Positions 23,120 to 34,029 of a DNA stretch of 64,000 nucleotides are shown here, one piece after another. Each line of letters begins with the position of its first letter. Within the stretch, counting starts at the first letter, position 1. The DNA is taken from contig NC_068921.1 of the NCBI RefSeq assembly GCF_023091745.1, forward strand, positions 11,116,001-11,180,000, in the 5' to 3' direction. Both the position numbers and the translations under genes were made by a program. A model generated the notes under the pieces. That model was not told where the DNA came from. It ran no database searches and saw only the letters and a program-made list of their open reading frames with translations. Source of the stretch: Budorcas taxicolor (Eukaryota > Chordata > Mammalia > Artiodactyla > Bovidae).

Positions 23120-24402
23120 AGCTGCCAGAGATGGTGGTTCTTCTGACGAATCTGGAAAAAGTAAATTGAAAATCTTCTGGAAAGGATTCACCACCCTAAA
23201 TGCCACTGAGAACATTTGTGATTCATGGGAAGAGATCAAAATAGCAACATTTACAGGAGTTTGGAAGAAGGTGATCCTAACTCCCATGGATGACTTTGAG
23301 GGGTTTGAGATTTCAGTGGAGGAATAACTACAGATGTGGTGAAAGGAATAGGAGGTCTAGAATCAAAGTGAATCCTGAAGATGTCAGTGATCTTGCTGCA
23401 ATCTCATGATAAAACTTCAGTGGCTGAGGAGTGGGTTATTATGGATGAACAAAGAAAGCGGTTTCTTAAGATGGAAACTATTCCTGGTGACAATGCTGCG
23501 AAGATTATTGAAACGACAGCACAGGATTTATCTTAGTTCATAAAAATAGCTGATGAAGTAGCAGCAAGTTCTGAGAGGACTGACTCCAATTTTGAGAGAA
23601 TTTCTACTATGGGTAAAATGGTATCAAAAGGCATTGCATGCTACAGAGAAACCATTTATGAAAGGAAGAGTCAACTGATGCAGCCAACTTCACTATTGTC
23701 TTAGTTTTTTAAATTGCCACAGCCACCCCAGCCTCCAGCAACCACCACCCTGGTTACTCAGCAGCCAGCTGAGGCAAGACCTTCCATCAGCAAAAAGATC
23801 ATGACTCACTGAAGGTTCAGGTGATGGTTAGCAATTTTTAGCAACAAAGTATTTTTAATTTAGGCATGTACATTGCACACTTAATAGACTATAATACACC
23901 ATAAACATAGCTATTGTATGCACTGGGAAACCAAAAAACTCAAGTGACTGTCTTTATTGTGATATTCAGTTTACTGCAATGTACTGACTGCAGAGCTCAA
24001 GAGAAGAGTAAGGAGAGATAAGAAGGCCTTCTTAAATGAACAGTGCAAAGAAATAGAAGAAAACAATAGAGGGGGAAAGACTAGAAATCTCTTCAAGAAA
24101 ATTGGAGATATCCCGGGAATATCTAATGCAAGGATGGACACAATAAAGGACAGAAATGGAAAGGACCTAACAGAGGCAGAAGAGATTAAGAAGAGGTGGC
24201 AAGAATGCACAGAAGAACTGTACTAGAAAGGTATTAATGACCCCGATGAGCACCATGGTGTCGTCATTCAGCTAGAGCTGGACATCCTAGAATGTGAAGT
24301 CAGCAGGCCTTAGAAAGCATTACTGCAAACAAAGCTAGTACAGGTGATGGAATTCCAGCTGCGCTACTTAAAATCCTAAAAGACAGTGTTGTTAAAAGGC
24401 TG

Positions 24403-24640
24403 CACTCGGTATGTTTTCCCTGCCAGCTCAGTCAGTAAAGAATCTGTCAGCAATGTGAGAGACCTGGGTTCAGTTCTTGGGTCGGGAAGATCCTCTGGAG
24501 AAGGGAATACTTGTATACTCCAGTATAACTTGCCTGGATAATTCCATGGACAGAGGAGCCTGGCAGGCTACAGTCCATGGAATCACAAAGAGTCAGACAC
24601 GACTGAGCAACTAACACACACACACACACACTCAGTATGT
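24403..24640. repeat. 12-bp target duplication inside BovB
   Basis: CACTCGGTATGT (24403-24414) and CACTCAGTATGT (24629-24640) flank the nested Bov-tA, with one mismatch. Confidence 0.85.
24415..24628 (+). mobile_element. Bov-tA SINE nested in BovB, (AC)n tail
   Basis: Bov-tA with a degraded 5' end, GACCTGGGTTCAGTTCTTGG, a GTCAGACACGACTGAGCAAC end and a short (AC)n tail. Confidence 0.9.
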
Positions 24641-26083
24641 CAGAAAATTTGGAAAACTCAGCAGTGCTCACAGGACTGGAAAAGATCAGCTTTTATTATA
24701 ATTCTGAAGAATGGCAATACCAAAGAATGTTCAAACTATTGTAATTTCGCATGCTAGCAAGGTAATGCTCAAAATCCTTCAAGCTAGGCTTCAGCAGTAT
24801 GTGAATCAAGAACTTCCAGATGGACAAGCTGGGTTTCTAAGAGGCAGAAGAACCAGAGGTCAAATTGCCAAAATTCACTGGATCATGGAGAAAGCAGGGG
24901 AATTCTGAAAAACATCTACTTCTGCTTCATTAACCATTCTAAAGGCTTTGATGGTGTGGATCACAACAAACTGTGGAAGATTCTTAAAGACATAAGGGGT
25001 CCCAGACCACATTACCTGTCTCCTGAGAAACCTGTGTATGAGTCAGTAACCAATGGTTAGAACCTTACATGGAACAGTTGACCAGCTCCAAATTGTGAAA
25101 GGAGTACAAGGCTGTATACTGTTGCCCTGCTTATTTAACTTCAACACAGAGCACATCATATGACATGCCGGGCTGGATGCATCACAAGCTGGAATCAAGA
25201 TTGCCAAGTGAAATAACAACAACCTCAGATATGCAGATGACACCACCCTTATGGCAGCAAGTGAAGAGGAACTGAGAGCCTCGTGATAACAGTGAAAGAA
25301 GAGAGTGAAAAAGCTGGCTTGAAACTCAACATTAAAAAACTTAATCATAGAAAACTTAAACATAGAAAGAGAAAAAGTGGAAGTAGTGACAGATTTTATT
25401 TTCCTGGGCTCCAAAATCACTGCAGGCTGTGACTACAGCCATGAAATTAAAAGACATTTGGAAGAAAAGCTATGACAAACCTAGACAGCATATTAAAAAA
25501 CAAAGATATCACTTTGCTGACAAAGGTCCACATAGTCAAAGCAATGGTTTTTCCAGTAGTCATTTACTGATGTGAGAGTTGGTCCTTAAAGAAGGCTGAA
25601 CACTGAAGAATTAATGCTTTCAAATTGTGGTGCTGGAGAAGACTCTTGAGAGTCCCTTGGACTGCAAGGAGATCAAACCAGTCCATCCTAAAGGAAATCA
25701 GTCCTGAATACTCTTAGGAAGGACTGATGATGAAGCTGAAGCTTCAATACTTTGGCCACCTGATGTGAAGAGCCAACTTACTAGAAAAGACCCTGATGCT
25801 GGGAAAGAATGAAGGCAGGAGGAGAAGGTGACGACAGAGGATGAGATGGTTGGATGGCATCACTGACTCAATGGACATGAGTTTGAGCAAGCTCCAGGAG
25901 ATGGTGAAGGACAGGGAAGCCTGGCATGCTGCAATCCATGGGGTTGCAAAGAGCCAGACACGACTGAGTGGCTGAACAACAATGTATAATACATAAGTAT
26001 AAATATTTCTTTTATGTTTTGTTAAAATGTGTTATTATAATGCACACGGTATGATATGTTACCTTCTAATCTACTGTATGGTG

Positions 26084-26298
26084 CTTCCTTGATAACTCAG
26101 TGGTAAAGAATCCACCTGCCAATTGCCAATGCAAGAGACGAAGGTTTGATCCCTGGGTCAGGAAAATCCCAGGAAGAAGGAAATTGCAACCTACTCCAGT
26201 ATTCTTGCCTGAGAAATCCCATGGACAGAGGAGTCTGGCAGGCTACAGTCCATGGGGGTGCAGAGTCGAACATGACTTAGCAACTAACGAACAGTAAC
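26084..26298 (+). mobile_element. Bov-tA SINE
   Basis: GGTGCTTCCTTGATAACTCA start, GGTTTGATCCCTGGGTCAGG and 'gtcgaacatgacttagcaac' end. Confidence 0.92.
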
Positions 26299-26534
26299 AA
26301 TTTGCTGTATATTATTGATCAACTATCGTAAATCACAGAATTTCTACCATGGGCTTGGGGAAAAACAGGCTTGTGACAGACAGTGAGAATTCCCAGCAGT
26401 CAACGCAGCAGAAAAGGACACAGAGGCTCTTCACCAGTTCTTAGACGCTAAGCCCTGGAACTGGTTAGTGTAACCTGGGAGGAATAACGGGATCATGATG
26501 ACTAAACATTAACTCAAAACTTGAAGCAAAAACA

Positions 26535-27130
26535 AAGAACTTGCTGGTCAAACACACAGAAGCAGAGAGTAGAAAGGCGGTTTCCAGGGTCTGGGGGAGG
26601 AAGTAAAGAGAGATGTTGGCCTAAGGGTACCGATTTCAGTTGTCCAGTATGAATAAGTTCTGGAAATCTGCTGTACAGCACAAGGCCTGTGACCAACAAC
26701 ACTTAAAAATTCGCTGAAGGGATAAATCTTATGATACTACAAAAGGGAAACAGCAAAAATCCTACAACAACAAATAGATGAGGGGAAACTACAGGAGGTG
26801 ACAGAAATTTACGGTCCAGATCCTGGTGATGGTCTCACAGGAGCGTGGTGGTGGTGTAGGCGCTCAGTCGTGTCCGACTCTTGTGACCCCATGGACTCTA
26901 GCCAGCCAGGCTCCTCTGTCCAAGGGATTCTCCAGGCAAGAATACTGGAGTGGGTTGCCATTTCCTTCCCCAGGGGATCTTCCCAATCCAGGCCTCAAAC
27001 CCTGGTCTCCTGTACTGCAGGAGGATTCTTTACCAATTGAAGTACTAGAGAAGCCTCACAGGTGTATGCTTCCCCACAGACACATGAAGTTGTACACATT
27101 ACACATGTACAGCTTTTGTATGTCAATCAT
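26535..27130 (+). mobile_element. L1M-like 3' UTR, split by a Bov-tA
   Basis: 'gagtagaaaggcggtttcc', GGGGGAGGAAGTAAAGAGAG and AATAAGTTCTGGAAATCTGC match old L1 3' UTR. After the SINE at 26857-27056 the same element resumes with GAAGTTGTACACATTACACA. CTCACAGG occurs on both sides of the SINE. Confidence 0.7.
26857..27056 (-). mobile_element. Bov-tA SINE nested in L1
   Basis: Reverse-strand Bov-tA (GCGCTCAGTCGTGTCCGACT to 'gaagtactagagaagcc'). The L1 is co-linear across it. Confidence 0.92.
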
Positions 27131-27139
27131 TCCCCAAAA

Positions 27140-27355
27140 ATAGGGCTGTGACTGTGCTGGCGAGAAGTTGCTGTGGAGCACAGGGAGCCCGCTCTGGCAG
27201 TCTGTGATGACCTAGAGGGATGGGGCGGGGGAGGGAAGGGAGGCTACCGAGGGAGGGGATGTATGTAGAACTACAGCTGATTTGCGTCGCTGTATGGCAG
27301 AAACAACACAATATTGTAAACATCTTTTTAATGTATTTAAATTTAAAAATAGGAG
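27140..27355 (+). mobile_element. L1 3' UTR end
   Basis: Artiodactyl L1 terminus: TGTGGAGCACAGGGAGCCCG, CTGTGATGACCTAGAGGGAT, then a G-rich block and AACAACACAATATTGTAAAC. Confidence 0.75.
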
Positions 27356-27416
27356 AAAAGAAGTAATAGTAGGCAAGGAGAACTGAAGGAATAAGTGAAG
27401 GAAAGAAATAAAATAC

Positions 27417-27494
27417 GATGTACAATGGCCAGTACCCATCGGTCAAGCGTATCCCGATGTACAATGGCCAGTACCCATCAGTCAAGCGTATCCC
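27417..27494 (+). repeat. Tandem duplication, 2 x 39 bp
   Basis: Two adjacent 39-bp units start at 27417 and 27456. Each begins GATGTACAATGGCCAGTACC. They differ at one base (CATCGGTC against CATCAGTC). Confidence 0.95.
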
Positions 27495-28374
27495 TTTTGT
27501 CTACCTGCTTCCTTCCCACCATCAACTTCACTAGTCTTCCCACACCCTTCTTCACTCTGTTCTCCACCTACTCACCAGTCTCTTTCTTGTCCATTTCGTG
27601 GTTTCCCCAGATCTCTGCTCTGAGCTCTCTATAAACCTTAACTCCATCCTCCCCTGGGGCCAGCCATTATTTCTCAGAGCCTTTCAGATCCAAGTTCATA
27701 ATGTGACCCCTTCCCAAGAGACCATCCCATTCCACAAATATAAATCTGCCACCATGAAAGAAAGATTTAGGTTTTAATCTTTCCCTTTCACTCTCTGTTC
27801 CTGATGACTTTGTAATTGGAGGCTGGCGAATTCTCTTAACAGTGTGTCTGTGCCTTGATGTGTCTGTTGTTTTGATGACGGAGAGAACTCCAAACATTTT
27901 ATGAATAGCCCACTTCATTTGGCCGGCTTTTGAATTCCCTAGATGTCAGGAAGCCAGTTAAAATAATTTCTGATGGCCTGAGCCTGTTATCACTTCAGGC
28001 CTCGAGCCCAGACCTTTGCAAATCAGTCAGCAGAGCAGGCAGCTTGCCGTTTCCACTTTCTAAGGTTTCTTCGGCTGATACAGTCTGACCGAATTTTCTT
28101 TTGCTAGAGAGGCGTGAGATCAGTGTTGAGACATCTGACAACGGCTTTTCTTCATCGTCCCCAGGTGTCTGGGGAATTGATGGGTGAACTCCGCCTGCAC
28201 GTCTTCCCACTTCCTGGCTTTCTCTTGCTGCGTCTGCCTGCAGTCATTTCCAGGGCCAGAAAAGGGAGGGATGCGGAGGAGGGCGGGCATCATGTCCTTT
28301 CTAATCTCTACCTATTTTTATTTCTCTCCTGTGAAGTGTGCATCCACCCACTTCTAACTCATTTTTAGCTTTTG
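27495..28374. other. Intergenic, nothing recognised
   Basis: No gene recognised. The pyrimidine-rich start (27500-27680) could be a diverged L2, but I cannot support it firmly. Confidence 0.4.
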
Positions 28375-28450
28375 GTCAATAATTTCCTCAAATATTTACG
28401 GAGCATCTTCCAGGCACAGGCATTGGGCAGCAGCAAATCAGAGCATGCAT
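28375..28450 (-). mobile_element. L2 3' end remnant
   Basis: CAAATATTTACGGAGCATCT then TTCCAGGCACAGGCATTGG resembles the reverse complement of the L2 3' terminus. Confidence 0.55.
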
Positions 28451-29322
28451 CACACGAGGAGGAAGGGTGTTAAACAATGAGCGATTCCATTAACAACCGT
28501 GATTACAGTGGTGAGAAGGGTTAGATGGGAAAGATTCGATGAGTTCAGGTGAGCCCTGTCGGGAATTTCAGGGAGGGCTGCCATGAGGAAGTCACTCTGA
28601 GCAGAAATTAAGGAGCAGAGATGCTACTGGAGGAGACAGAGGGAATCAGAGGGGCAGGGCAAGAGGTGGGAAGGAATGCGGCCCTTGGAGGCCATGGAAG
28701 CAGGGTGGTAAGGGTGCAGAGAACAAGGGGAGGCTCACAGGACAATGGGGTGAAGCAGGCAAGGGGCCGGTTCTGCAGCATCCAGCCAGGTAGGCTAAAT
28801 ATCTGGGACTCTGTCTGAAGTAATGAAATTTGAAAGATTCCCAGTCATCCATGTCATCAATTTCAAAGTCAGCTCAGTAACCAAAGAAAACAAACCCACG
28901 GATGCTGAGACATTGCCCAGTTCCTAATGCCACTGACAGTTCATAGGGAACTCTAAATTCTGAAGCAGCTGCAGCTCCGAGACTCTGCTACCCTGCTCAG
29001 AATGTTCGAGGTTATCTCGTGCTAACTGAAACAGTGCAGTCGACTGCAGCCTGGCTGAGGAGGCTGAGTCTGGTCCCACCGTGGCTGGGAATAAGATCTG
29101 CCATCGAGCCAGCATCACCTCTCAGTAAGCCTCGCTCTCTAGTGCACAGCTGGACAAGTATAGTTAATGACACATTGTTCAATACTGGAAATTTGCTAAG
29201 AGAGGAATTTCCATTGCTTTTGCCAAAAAAAAAAAAAAGATAACTATATGGGATGATATGCAAATTGGCTTGACTGCAGTAATCATTTCTCCTCATATAT
29301 GCTTATCAAATCATCATATTGG
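28451..29322. other. Intergenic, nothing recognised
   Basis: No gene or clear repeat recognised. An A16-type run lies near 29224-29239. Confidence 0.4.
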
Positions 29323-29440
29323 GACTTCCCTGGTGGTCCAGGGGTTAAGACTCCCGTGCTTCCACTGTAGGGAACATGAGTGTGATCCCTGGTTGGGGAA
29401 CTGTGACCCCACATGCCCCGGGGTGATTTTTTTTTTTTAA
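29323..29440 (+). mobile_element. CHR-2-type SINE
   Basis: GGGACTTCCCTGGTGGTCCA start, GTGTGATCCCTGGTTGGGGA, GACCCCACATGCCCC and a T-rich end. Confidence 0.85.
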
Positions 29441-29895
29441 TCTGTCACTGTTTCTATGTTTTCCCCATCTTTTTGCCACAAAGTGGTTGGACCGGATGTC
29501 ATGATCTTCGTTTTTTGAATGTTGAGCTTTAAGCCAACTTTTTCACTCTTTCACTTTCATCAAGAGACTCTAGTTCTTCTTCACTTTCTGTCAAAAGGAT
29601 GGTGTCATCTGCACATCTGAGGTTATTGATATTTCTCCTGGCAATCTTGATTCCAGCTTGTGCTTCATCCAGCCCTGCGTTTCGGATGATGTAACTCTTC
29701 GTATATGTAACTCTTCACATACATTAAATAAGCAGGGTGGCAATATACAGCCTTCTATTAGAAGGCTTGACTATTCTATTACAGCCTTGACGTACTCCTT
29801 TACTGACGTACTCCTTTACCAATTTTGAACCCATCGGTTGTCCCATGTCCATTTCTAGCTGTTGCTTTCTTGTCCTGCATGCGGGCTTCTCCGGA
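29441..29895 (-). mobile_element. BovB internal (RT) fragment
   Basis: Reverse-strand BovB RT region, with AAGGATGGTGTCATCTGCAC (the complement of the catalytic-box region) and CTTGATTCCAGCTTGTGCTT. It lacks the BovB 3' end. Small local duplications break the frame near 29690-29820. Confidence 0.9.
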
Positions 29896-30584
29896 GCCAC
29901 CTTAGATATATGCAATGTGTACACCTTAGACATACACATTTCTTTTTTTAAGTTAATTTAAATTTTGAAAGGAGGTAAAAGTCATCCACCTCCCACCGTG
30001 GGCACAAATAGCTGCTCTGGTTGTCGTTTAACACCTGGTCGCTGGACAGCCCCGCTCCACAGCCGAGCATCACTCGGAAGGGAGCTGACTGCTGGCCGCG
30101 GGCGATCCTCCCTGGAGAGCAGCGGGAGCACCTCCGGCAGCCTGGCTTCTGAGCAGGCCACCTTGCTTCAGCTAAGAGCCCGTGGTCTCTCCGGCTTCTT
30201 TCCACGCCGGCCCACGTCCCCGGTGCCCTCCAGCCCTCGGTGTGTGTATCAGACGTCTTCCGTCCACTCCTCTGGATCCACTGTGCCCCCCTCAGCCCGT
30301 CTCTGCGGTGGGGAGCCCTTTCCCATGGAGACGAGACCGGCGAGACCCCTCGCCCTCTAGTTTCCAGCTGAAGTCAGCCCTCGGGAAGCCGCAGCAGGAA
30401 AGAAGAGAATGAGGCTGAGCATGCCCTTCCGCCCTGAGATGTGTGTCGCCCGGACTGACCGCACCCTCGGTCGAAACGGACTCTCCATACAGCTCCCACC
30501 CCTGCTCCGCGGGGACTGGGGACGGTGATGTTTCTGATGCCGCTAACCCCTTGAACACGGCACTGCCCTTCTTGCTCTCCCGAC
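29896..30584. other. Intergenic, GC-rich, nothing recognised
   Basis: A relatively CpG-containing stretch (about 30000-30580). An open frame of 131 codons at 29965-30360 has no recognisable domain. It might be an old LTR or a short unmethylated segment, but I cannot support either. Confidence 0.35.
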
Positions 30585-30929
30585 GCTCTACCCTCCTCAT
30601 TTTTTTTAATATGACTTTATTTCTTTATTTGTTTGGGCCTTGTTGGCCTTTGTTGCTGCGTGGGCTTTCCTCTAGAGGCGGTGAGCGGCGGCTCCTCTCT
30701 GGTTGCAGTGCGCAGGCTTCTCATTGCGGTGGTTTCTCTCTTGCAGGGCACATGGCCTCAGGGGTTGGGGCTCCCGGGTTCTAGGGAACCACTTCAGCGG
30801 TTGTGGCGCCGGACTTTTTATTGCTCCCCGGTATGTGGGATTTTACTGGGCCGGGGATCAAACCCGCGTCTCCTGAACTGGCAGGTGGATTCCCCTTCAT
30901 TGAGCCACCAGGGAAGCTCTACCCTCCTC
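30585..30929. repeat. 14-bp perfect target duplication around CHR-1
   Basis: GCTCTACCCTCCTC occurs at 30585-30598 and 30916-30929, with no mismatch, bordering the CHR-1 SINE. Confidence 0.92.
30599..30915 (-). mobile_element. CHR-1-type SINE
   Basis: Cetartiodactyl CHR-1 in reverse: 'cttgttggcctttgttgctg', TTCTCATTGCGGTGGTTTCT, GGGGATCAAACCCGCGTCTC and TGAGCCACCAGGGAA. The GC-rich long body distinguishes it from CHR-2. Confidence 0.85.
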
Positions 30930-31184
30930 TTTGTAAATAGTCCTGGGTGCTTGTGTGCTAAGTCGCTCCAGTCGTGTCCAGCTCTTTGCGGCCCTATGGA
31001 CTGTAGCCCATAGACTCCTCTGTCTAACAGATTCTCCAGGCAAGAACACTGGAGAGGGTTGCCATGCCCTCCCCCAGGGGGAGCTTCCTGACCCGGGGAG
31101 CCAACCTGCGTCTCTTATGTCTCCTGCATTGGCAGACAGGTTTTTAAGGCTAGCGCCACCTGGGAAGCCCCTTTTGTAAATGGT
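30930..31184 (-). mobile_element. Bov-tA SINE with 12-bp target duplication
   Basis: Reverse-strand Bov-tA at 30942-31172 (AAGTCGCTCCAGTCGTGTCC to GCGCCACCTGGGAAGCCC). TTTGTAAATAGT (30930-30941) and TTTGTAAATGGT (31173-31184) flank it. The first starts one base after the CHR-1 duplication ends. Confidence 0.93.
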
Positions 31185-31529
31185 ACCTTTATGTAACTCC
31201 CCAGGCACCTAAGTGAAGGTGCCCTGCTTCCTTCTCTACCCTGACCCATTCAGCAACTGACCCAGAGCGCAGAAGTCTAAGAATTCCATCCCCATCTTCC
31301 GCCAGTGACTGCCTTTCTTTTCTTTTGGGGCAGAATTTGACTCAGATTCTCTGGTGACTGACCTGCGCAGACCCTCCAGCGGGCTGAAGGGATTTAGCAA
31401 ATGTGGAATACAGAAAGACACGTGGATGACGCTCTGCCCCAGCCCTTCGTTCAGAGACCCCACCAAATCTCTGCGTGCCCCCTGCCCCTGCGGCCACACC
31501 GGTCCCAAACAGCAGGCACAACCCACCTT
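31185..31529. other. Intergenic, nothing firm
   Basis: Probably the diverged upstream part of the L2 below. No gene recognised. Confidence 0.35.
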
Positions 31530-31870
31530 AGGCTTCACCATTCTTGTTCCCTCTGTCTGGAATATTCTTTCTCCAGAAATCCTTGTATCTAATTCCCTCA
31601 TCGGCTTCTGATCTTTTCCTCCAATGTGACCTTTTCCACTAGACTTCCCCGCCATCCCTCCTGAAAGGAGTCCCCACCCCCAGCCTCTTCATCTCCTTCT
31701 CTGCTTTATGCATTCCATTTGTCACTTTCCAATACACTCTTTCAGTGTTTATTTTATTGATCGCATGTATACACCCTTGAACAAACCCTCTATGAAATGT
31801 TCCACGAAGGCACAAATTTTTGTCTGCTTTGCACAGTTATATCCCCAATTACCAGAACATAATCTCCTAT
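31530..31870 (+). mobile_element. L2 LINE 3' region
   Basis: Order matches L2: TTGTTCCCTCTGTCTGGAAT, 'ccaatgtgaccttttcc', then CACAAATTTTTGTCTGCTTT and TATATCCCCAATTACCAGAA. Confidence 0.65.
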
Positions 31871-32716
31871 GCTATTTTTTTGAACAAGTAAGATCCTGTT
31901 TCCAGAGGGAGATATAGATTCCAGAGGGAGATAGAGGGTAGAAGGGATTCCACCCCAGTGACCATTTTTGTCTCCAAACTTCTGATCAGTCTCCACAGGA
32001 AGCCGCTTCCTGCTAACTGCCATCTGCAGCTGAGTCCGCGCCTCACCTGCAACTTTCCACAGAACAGAGAATGAGAGCTGTGCTGAGCGGCATGTCCAGT
32101 CACATCCAGTTTGGCTGCACCCACGAGGAGCTGATGAGTCGCTCTTTCTTGTCTCCATTTCAGAAGCAGACGATGTGCCGGAACAATAAAGCCTCTCTTC
32201 ATCTGGGACTATGACCCCACTGAGACTGGCGTGAAACATACGCTTTGAGCAGATAGAACCGTTCACACTCTAGTCATTTTGAAAGCTCCTACTACAGTCA
32301 CGGCTTTGCGCCCGAAACTGAGGAAGCAAAGATGAATAAAATATGGTCCTTTCCCTCTGGGGGTTCTGACATACCATGCCAGACTTCTATGAGGTGAAAA
32401 TATCAAAGCCTTTCTCTTCTGTAATGCAGAATCCACACACTCAGCTTAGCCACTAACAGGTGATGCAACATTACTAAATGCATGGAGAAATGTTCCATAC
32501 CCAGAAGAGCCAAGCCTTGACCCTGACTCTCCAGGCTCTGAGAAATCAGAGATGAGGTCCATTCCAACATCAGAGACCCAGGGAGAGAAAGCCTGAAGTC
32601 GAGTGGGTTGTCACCACATTCTGGAATGCGCAAAGACTACAAATTCCTAGAGTTAGAACCAAAATCATTCCTTTGGCCCAGAAGGGGCAAAGTCACTGTC
32701 AAAGAGATATTTGTCA
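31871..32716. other. Intergenic, nothing recognised
   Basis: Open frames on the - strand (158 and 111 codons at 31790-32266) overlap L2-derived sequence and show no known domain. No gene is supported. Confidence 0.4.
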
Positions 32717-32752
32717 AGTGAGTGAATGAGTGAATAAATGAATGAATGAGAA
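32717..32752 (+). repeat. (GAAT)n-like simple repeat
   Basis: Imperfect GAATGA/GAATAAAT tetranucleotide repeats, perhaps the tail of an L2. Confidence 0.7.
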
Positions 32753-33475
32753 AAAATAAAAGAGCTAAAGTTAGTGGCAGGGTAAACTCTCTGGTAAATC
32801 CAATAGTTTGTACGTTGTCCACCCTTTCTAAACTCTAACATCTGGGGTTGCCCATGTGACCAATGAAATTGGTGGACTGAAAGGCTGAGCCAAAGATGGG
32901 TTCAATATTAGGAGAGTAAGCTCAATGGTAAAGATGAGCAACAGAGAACAAATCAGTGAATTTAGTTCAGGATTAGTGTTTGGCCCCTCAGGTGTCAGCT
33001 GAACATGGATTATTCATTAGATAATACAATTGCTCTCAATAAAAGGCACAGCAGGAACGCTGGATGGCTTTCAATATCCTCGTTTGGCTATTTGGACCCT
33101 TTGGGCATGTGTGCTCTGTGAGAAACTAAATGTAATTTCTCAGAAAGTTTGCCCAGATACAGCTTTTTAGCATAGCTATCAAATTGGCCCAAATATATCA
33201 ATCTTTTCGCATGCTTTCCATTCAGTTTCAGTAACTGTCTCCAAGAAGTTAGATTCCAAAAACCAGAATCAAGGATGCAGGCTCCTCAATGGCCAAGGAA
33301 TGAGAGGCGGGTCACCAGGAGGCCTTGTGCAGTGAATTCATTCTCCAAATGCTGGGCCCAGCCCGCCGGAAGCCTGGGTCCCACTTCAGAACCTGCACAA
33401 GCCACTTCCCTACTGTTGTTGACTTGTCTCTGCTGTTTAGATGGGTCGATGAAGACTCTTAGTCCTCTGCATCTC
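32753..33475. other. Intergenic, nothing recognised
   Basis: No gene or clear repeat recognised. Confidence 0.4.
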
Positions 33476-33490
33476 AAAGTGGCACCAGGA

Positions 33491-33888
33491 GGACTTCCCT
33501 GGCGGTCACTGGATGGGAACCCACCTGCTGGTGCAGGGGGCACGGGCTCAATCCCTAGTCCAGGTAGATTCCACATATCGCAAAGCAACTAAGTGCGCCA
33601 AAACTACTGAGCCTGCTCTCTAGGGCCCGAGAGCCACGGATATGCAATCCAAGCACCACAACTACTGAACCCCTCAAGCCCTGGAGCCCGCAAGCTGCAA
33701 CTCCTCGGCCCAGGTGCTGCAGCTTCTGACACCTAGGCACCTAGCACCCGTGCTCTGCAACAAGAGAAGCCACCGCAATAAGTCCATGCCCCACAACTGG
33801 AGAGTAGCCCCCAGCTGCCGCAACTAGAGAAAGCCTGCATGCAGCAACGAAGACCCAGCGCAACCAAAAAAAAAATTTTTTTTTTTTT
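33491..33888 (+). mobile_element. CHR-1-type SINE
   Basis: GGACTTCCCTGGCGGTCACT start, 'gcaaagcaactaagtgcgcc', repeated ACAACTACTGAACCC-type units and GCAACGAAGACCCAGCGCAA before an A/T tail. Confidence 0.85.
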
Positions 33889-33902
33889 AAGTAGCACCAA
33901 GA

Positions 33903-34016
33903 GGACTTCCCCAGGGGTCCAGTGGTTAAGACTCCATGCTTCCACTGCAGGGGGCACAAGTTCAATCCCTGGTCAGAGAACTAAGATACCAGCAGGGCCA
34001 AAAAAAAAAAAAAAAC
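33903..34016 (+). mobile_element. CHR-2-type SINE at the same target
   Basis: GGACTTCCCCAGGGGTCCAG start, 'ggttaagactccatgcttcc', 'ctggtcagagaactaagat' and an A16 tail. It directly follows the CHR-1 copy and shares its target sequence. Confidence 0.88.
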
Positions 34017-34029
34017 AGTAGCACTAGGA

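Larger units (their letters stand above)
21487..23982 (+). mobile_element. Tigger1 DNA transposon (pogo/Tc1-mariner), fossil
   Basis: About 2.29 kb of Tigger1 once the nested SINE (22904-23107) is removed, close to the family's 2.4 kb. The left end begins CAGGCGTACTTTG. Inside are transposase-derived segments, such as TCACTTTAAATCAAAAGCTA (helix-turn-helix region) and AAATCTACTCTGCCAGTGCT. The right end stops at 'gatattcagtttactgca', short of the final terminal repeat, where BovB sequence begins. The transposase frame is broken by stops and indels throughout. Tigger1 is an ancient eutherian element. Confidence 0.92.
23990..25978 (+). mobile_element. 5'-truncated BovB, older copy
   Basis: About 1.8 kb of BovB once the nested SINE (24415-24628) is removed. 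It spans the RT region: the translation at 24711-24908 reads ISHASKVMLKILQARLQQYV and GQAGFLRGRRTRGQIAKIHW. It ends in a GGCTGAACAACAATG-type 3' end. Stops and frameshifts are frequent. Its 5' edge falls where the Tigger1 right end is missing. Confidence 0.9.

Noticed and set aside
29965..30360. 131-codon open frame in GC-rich DNA
   Set aside because: No domain, no splice or promoter context, overlapped by other frames.
31790..32266. 158-codon open frame on the - strand
   Set aside because: Overlaps L2-derived sequence and has no domain or conserved motif.
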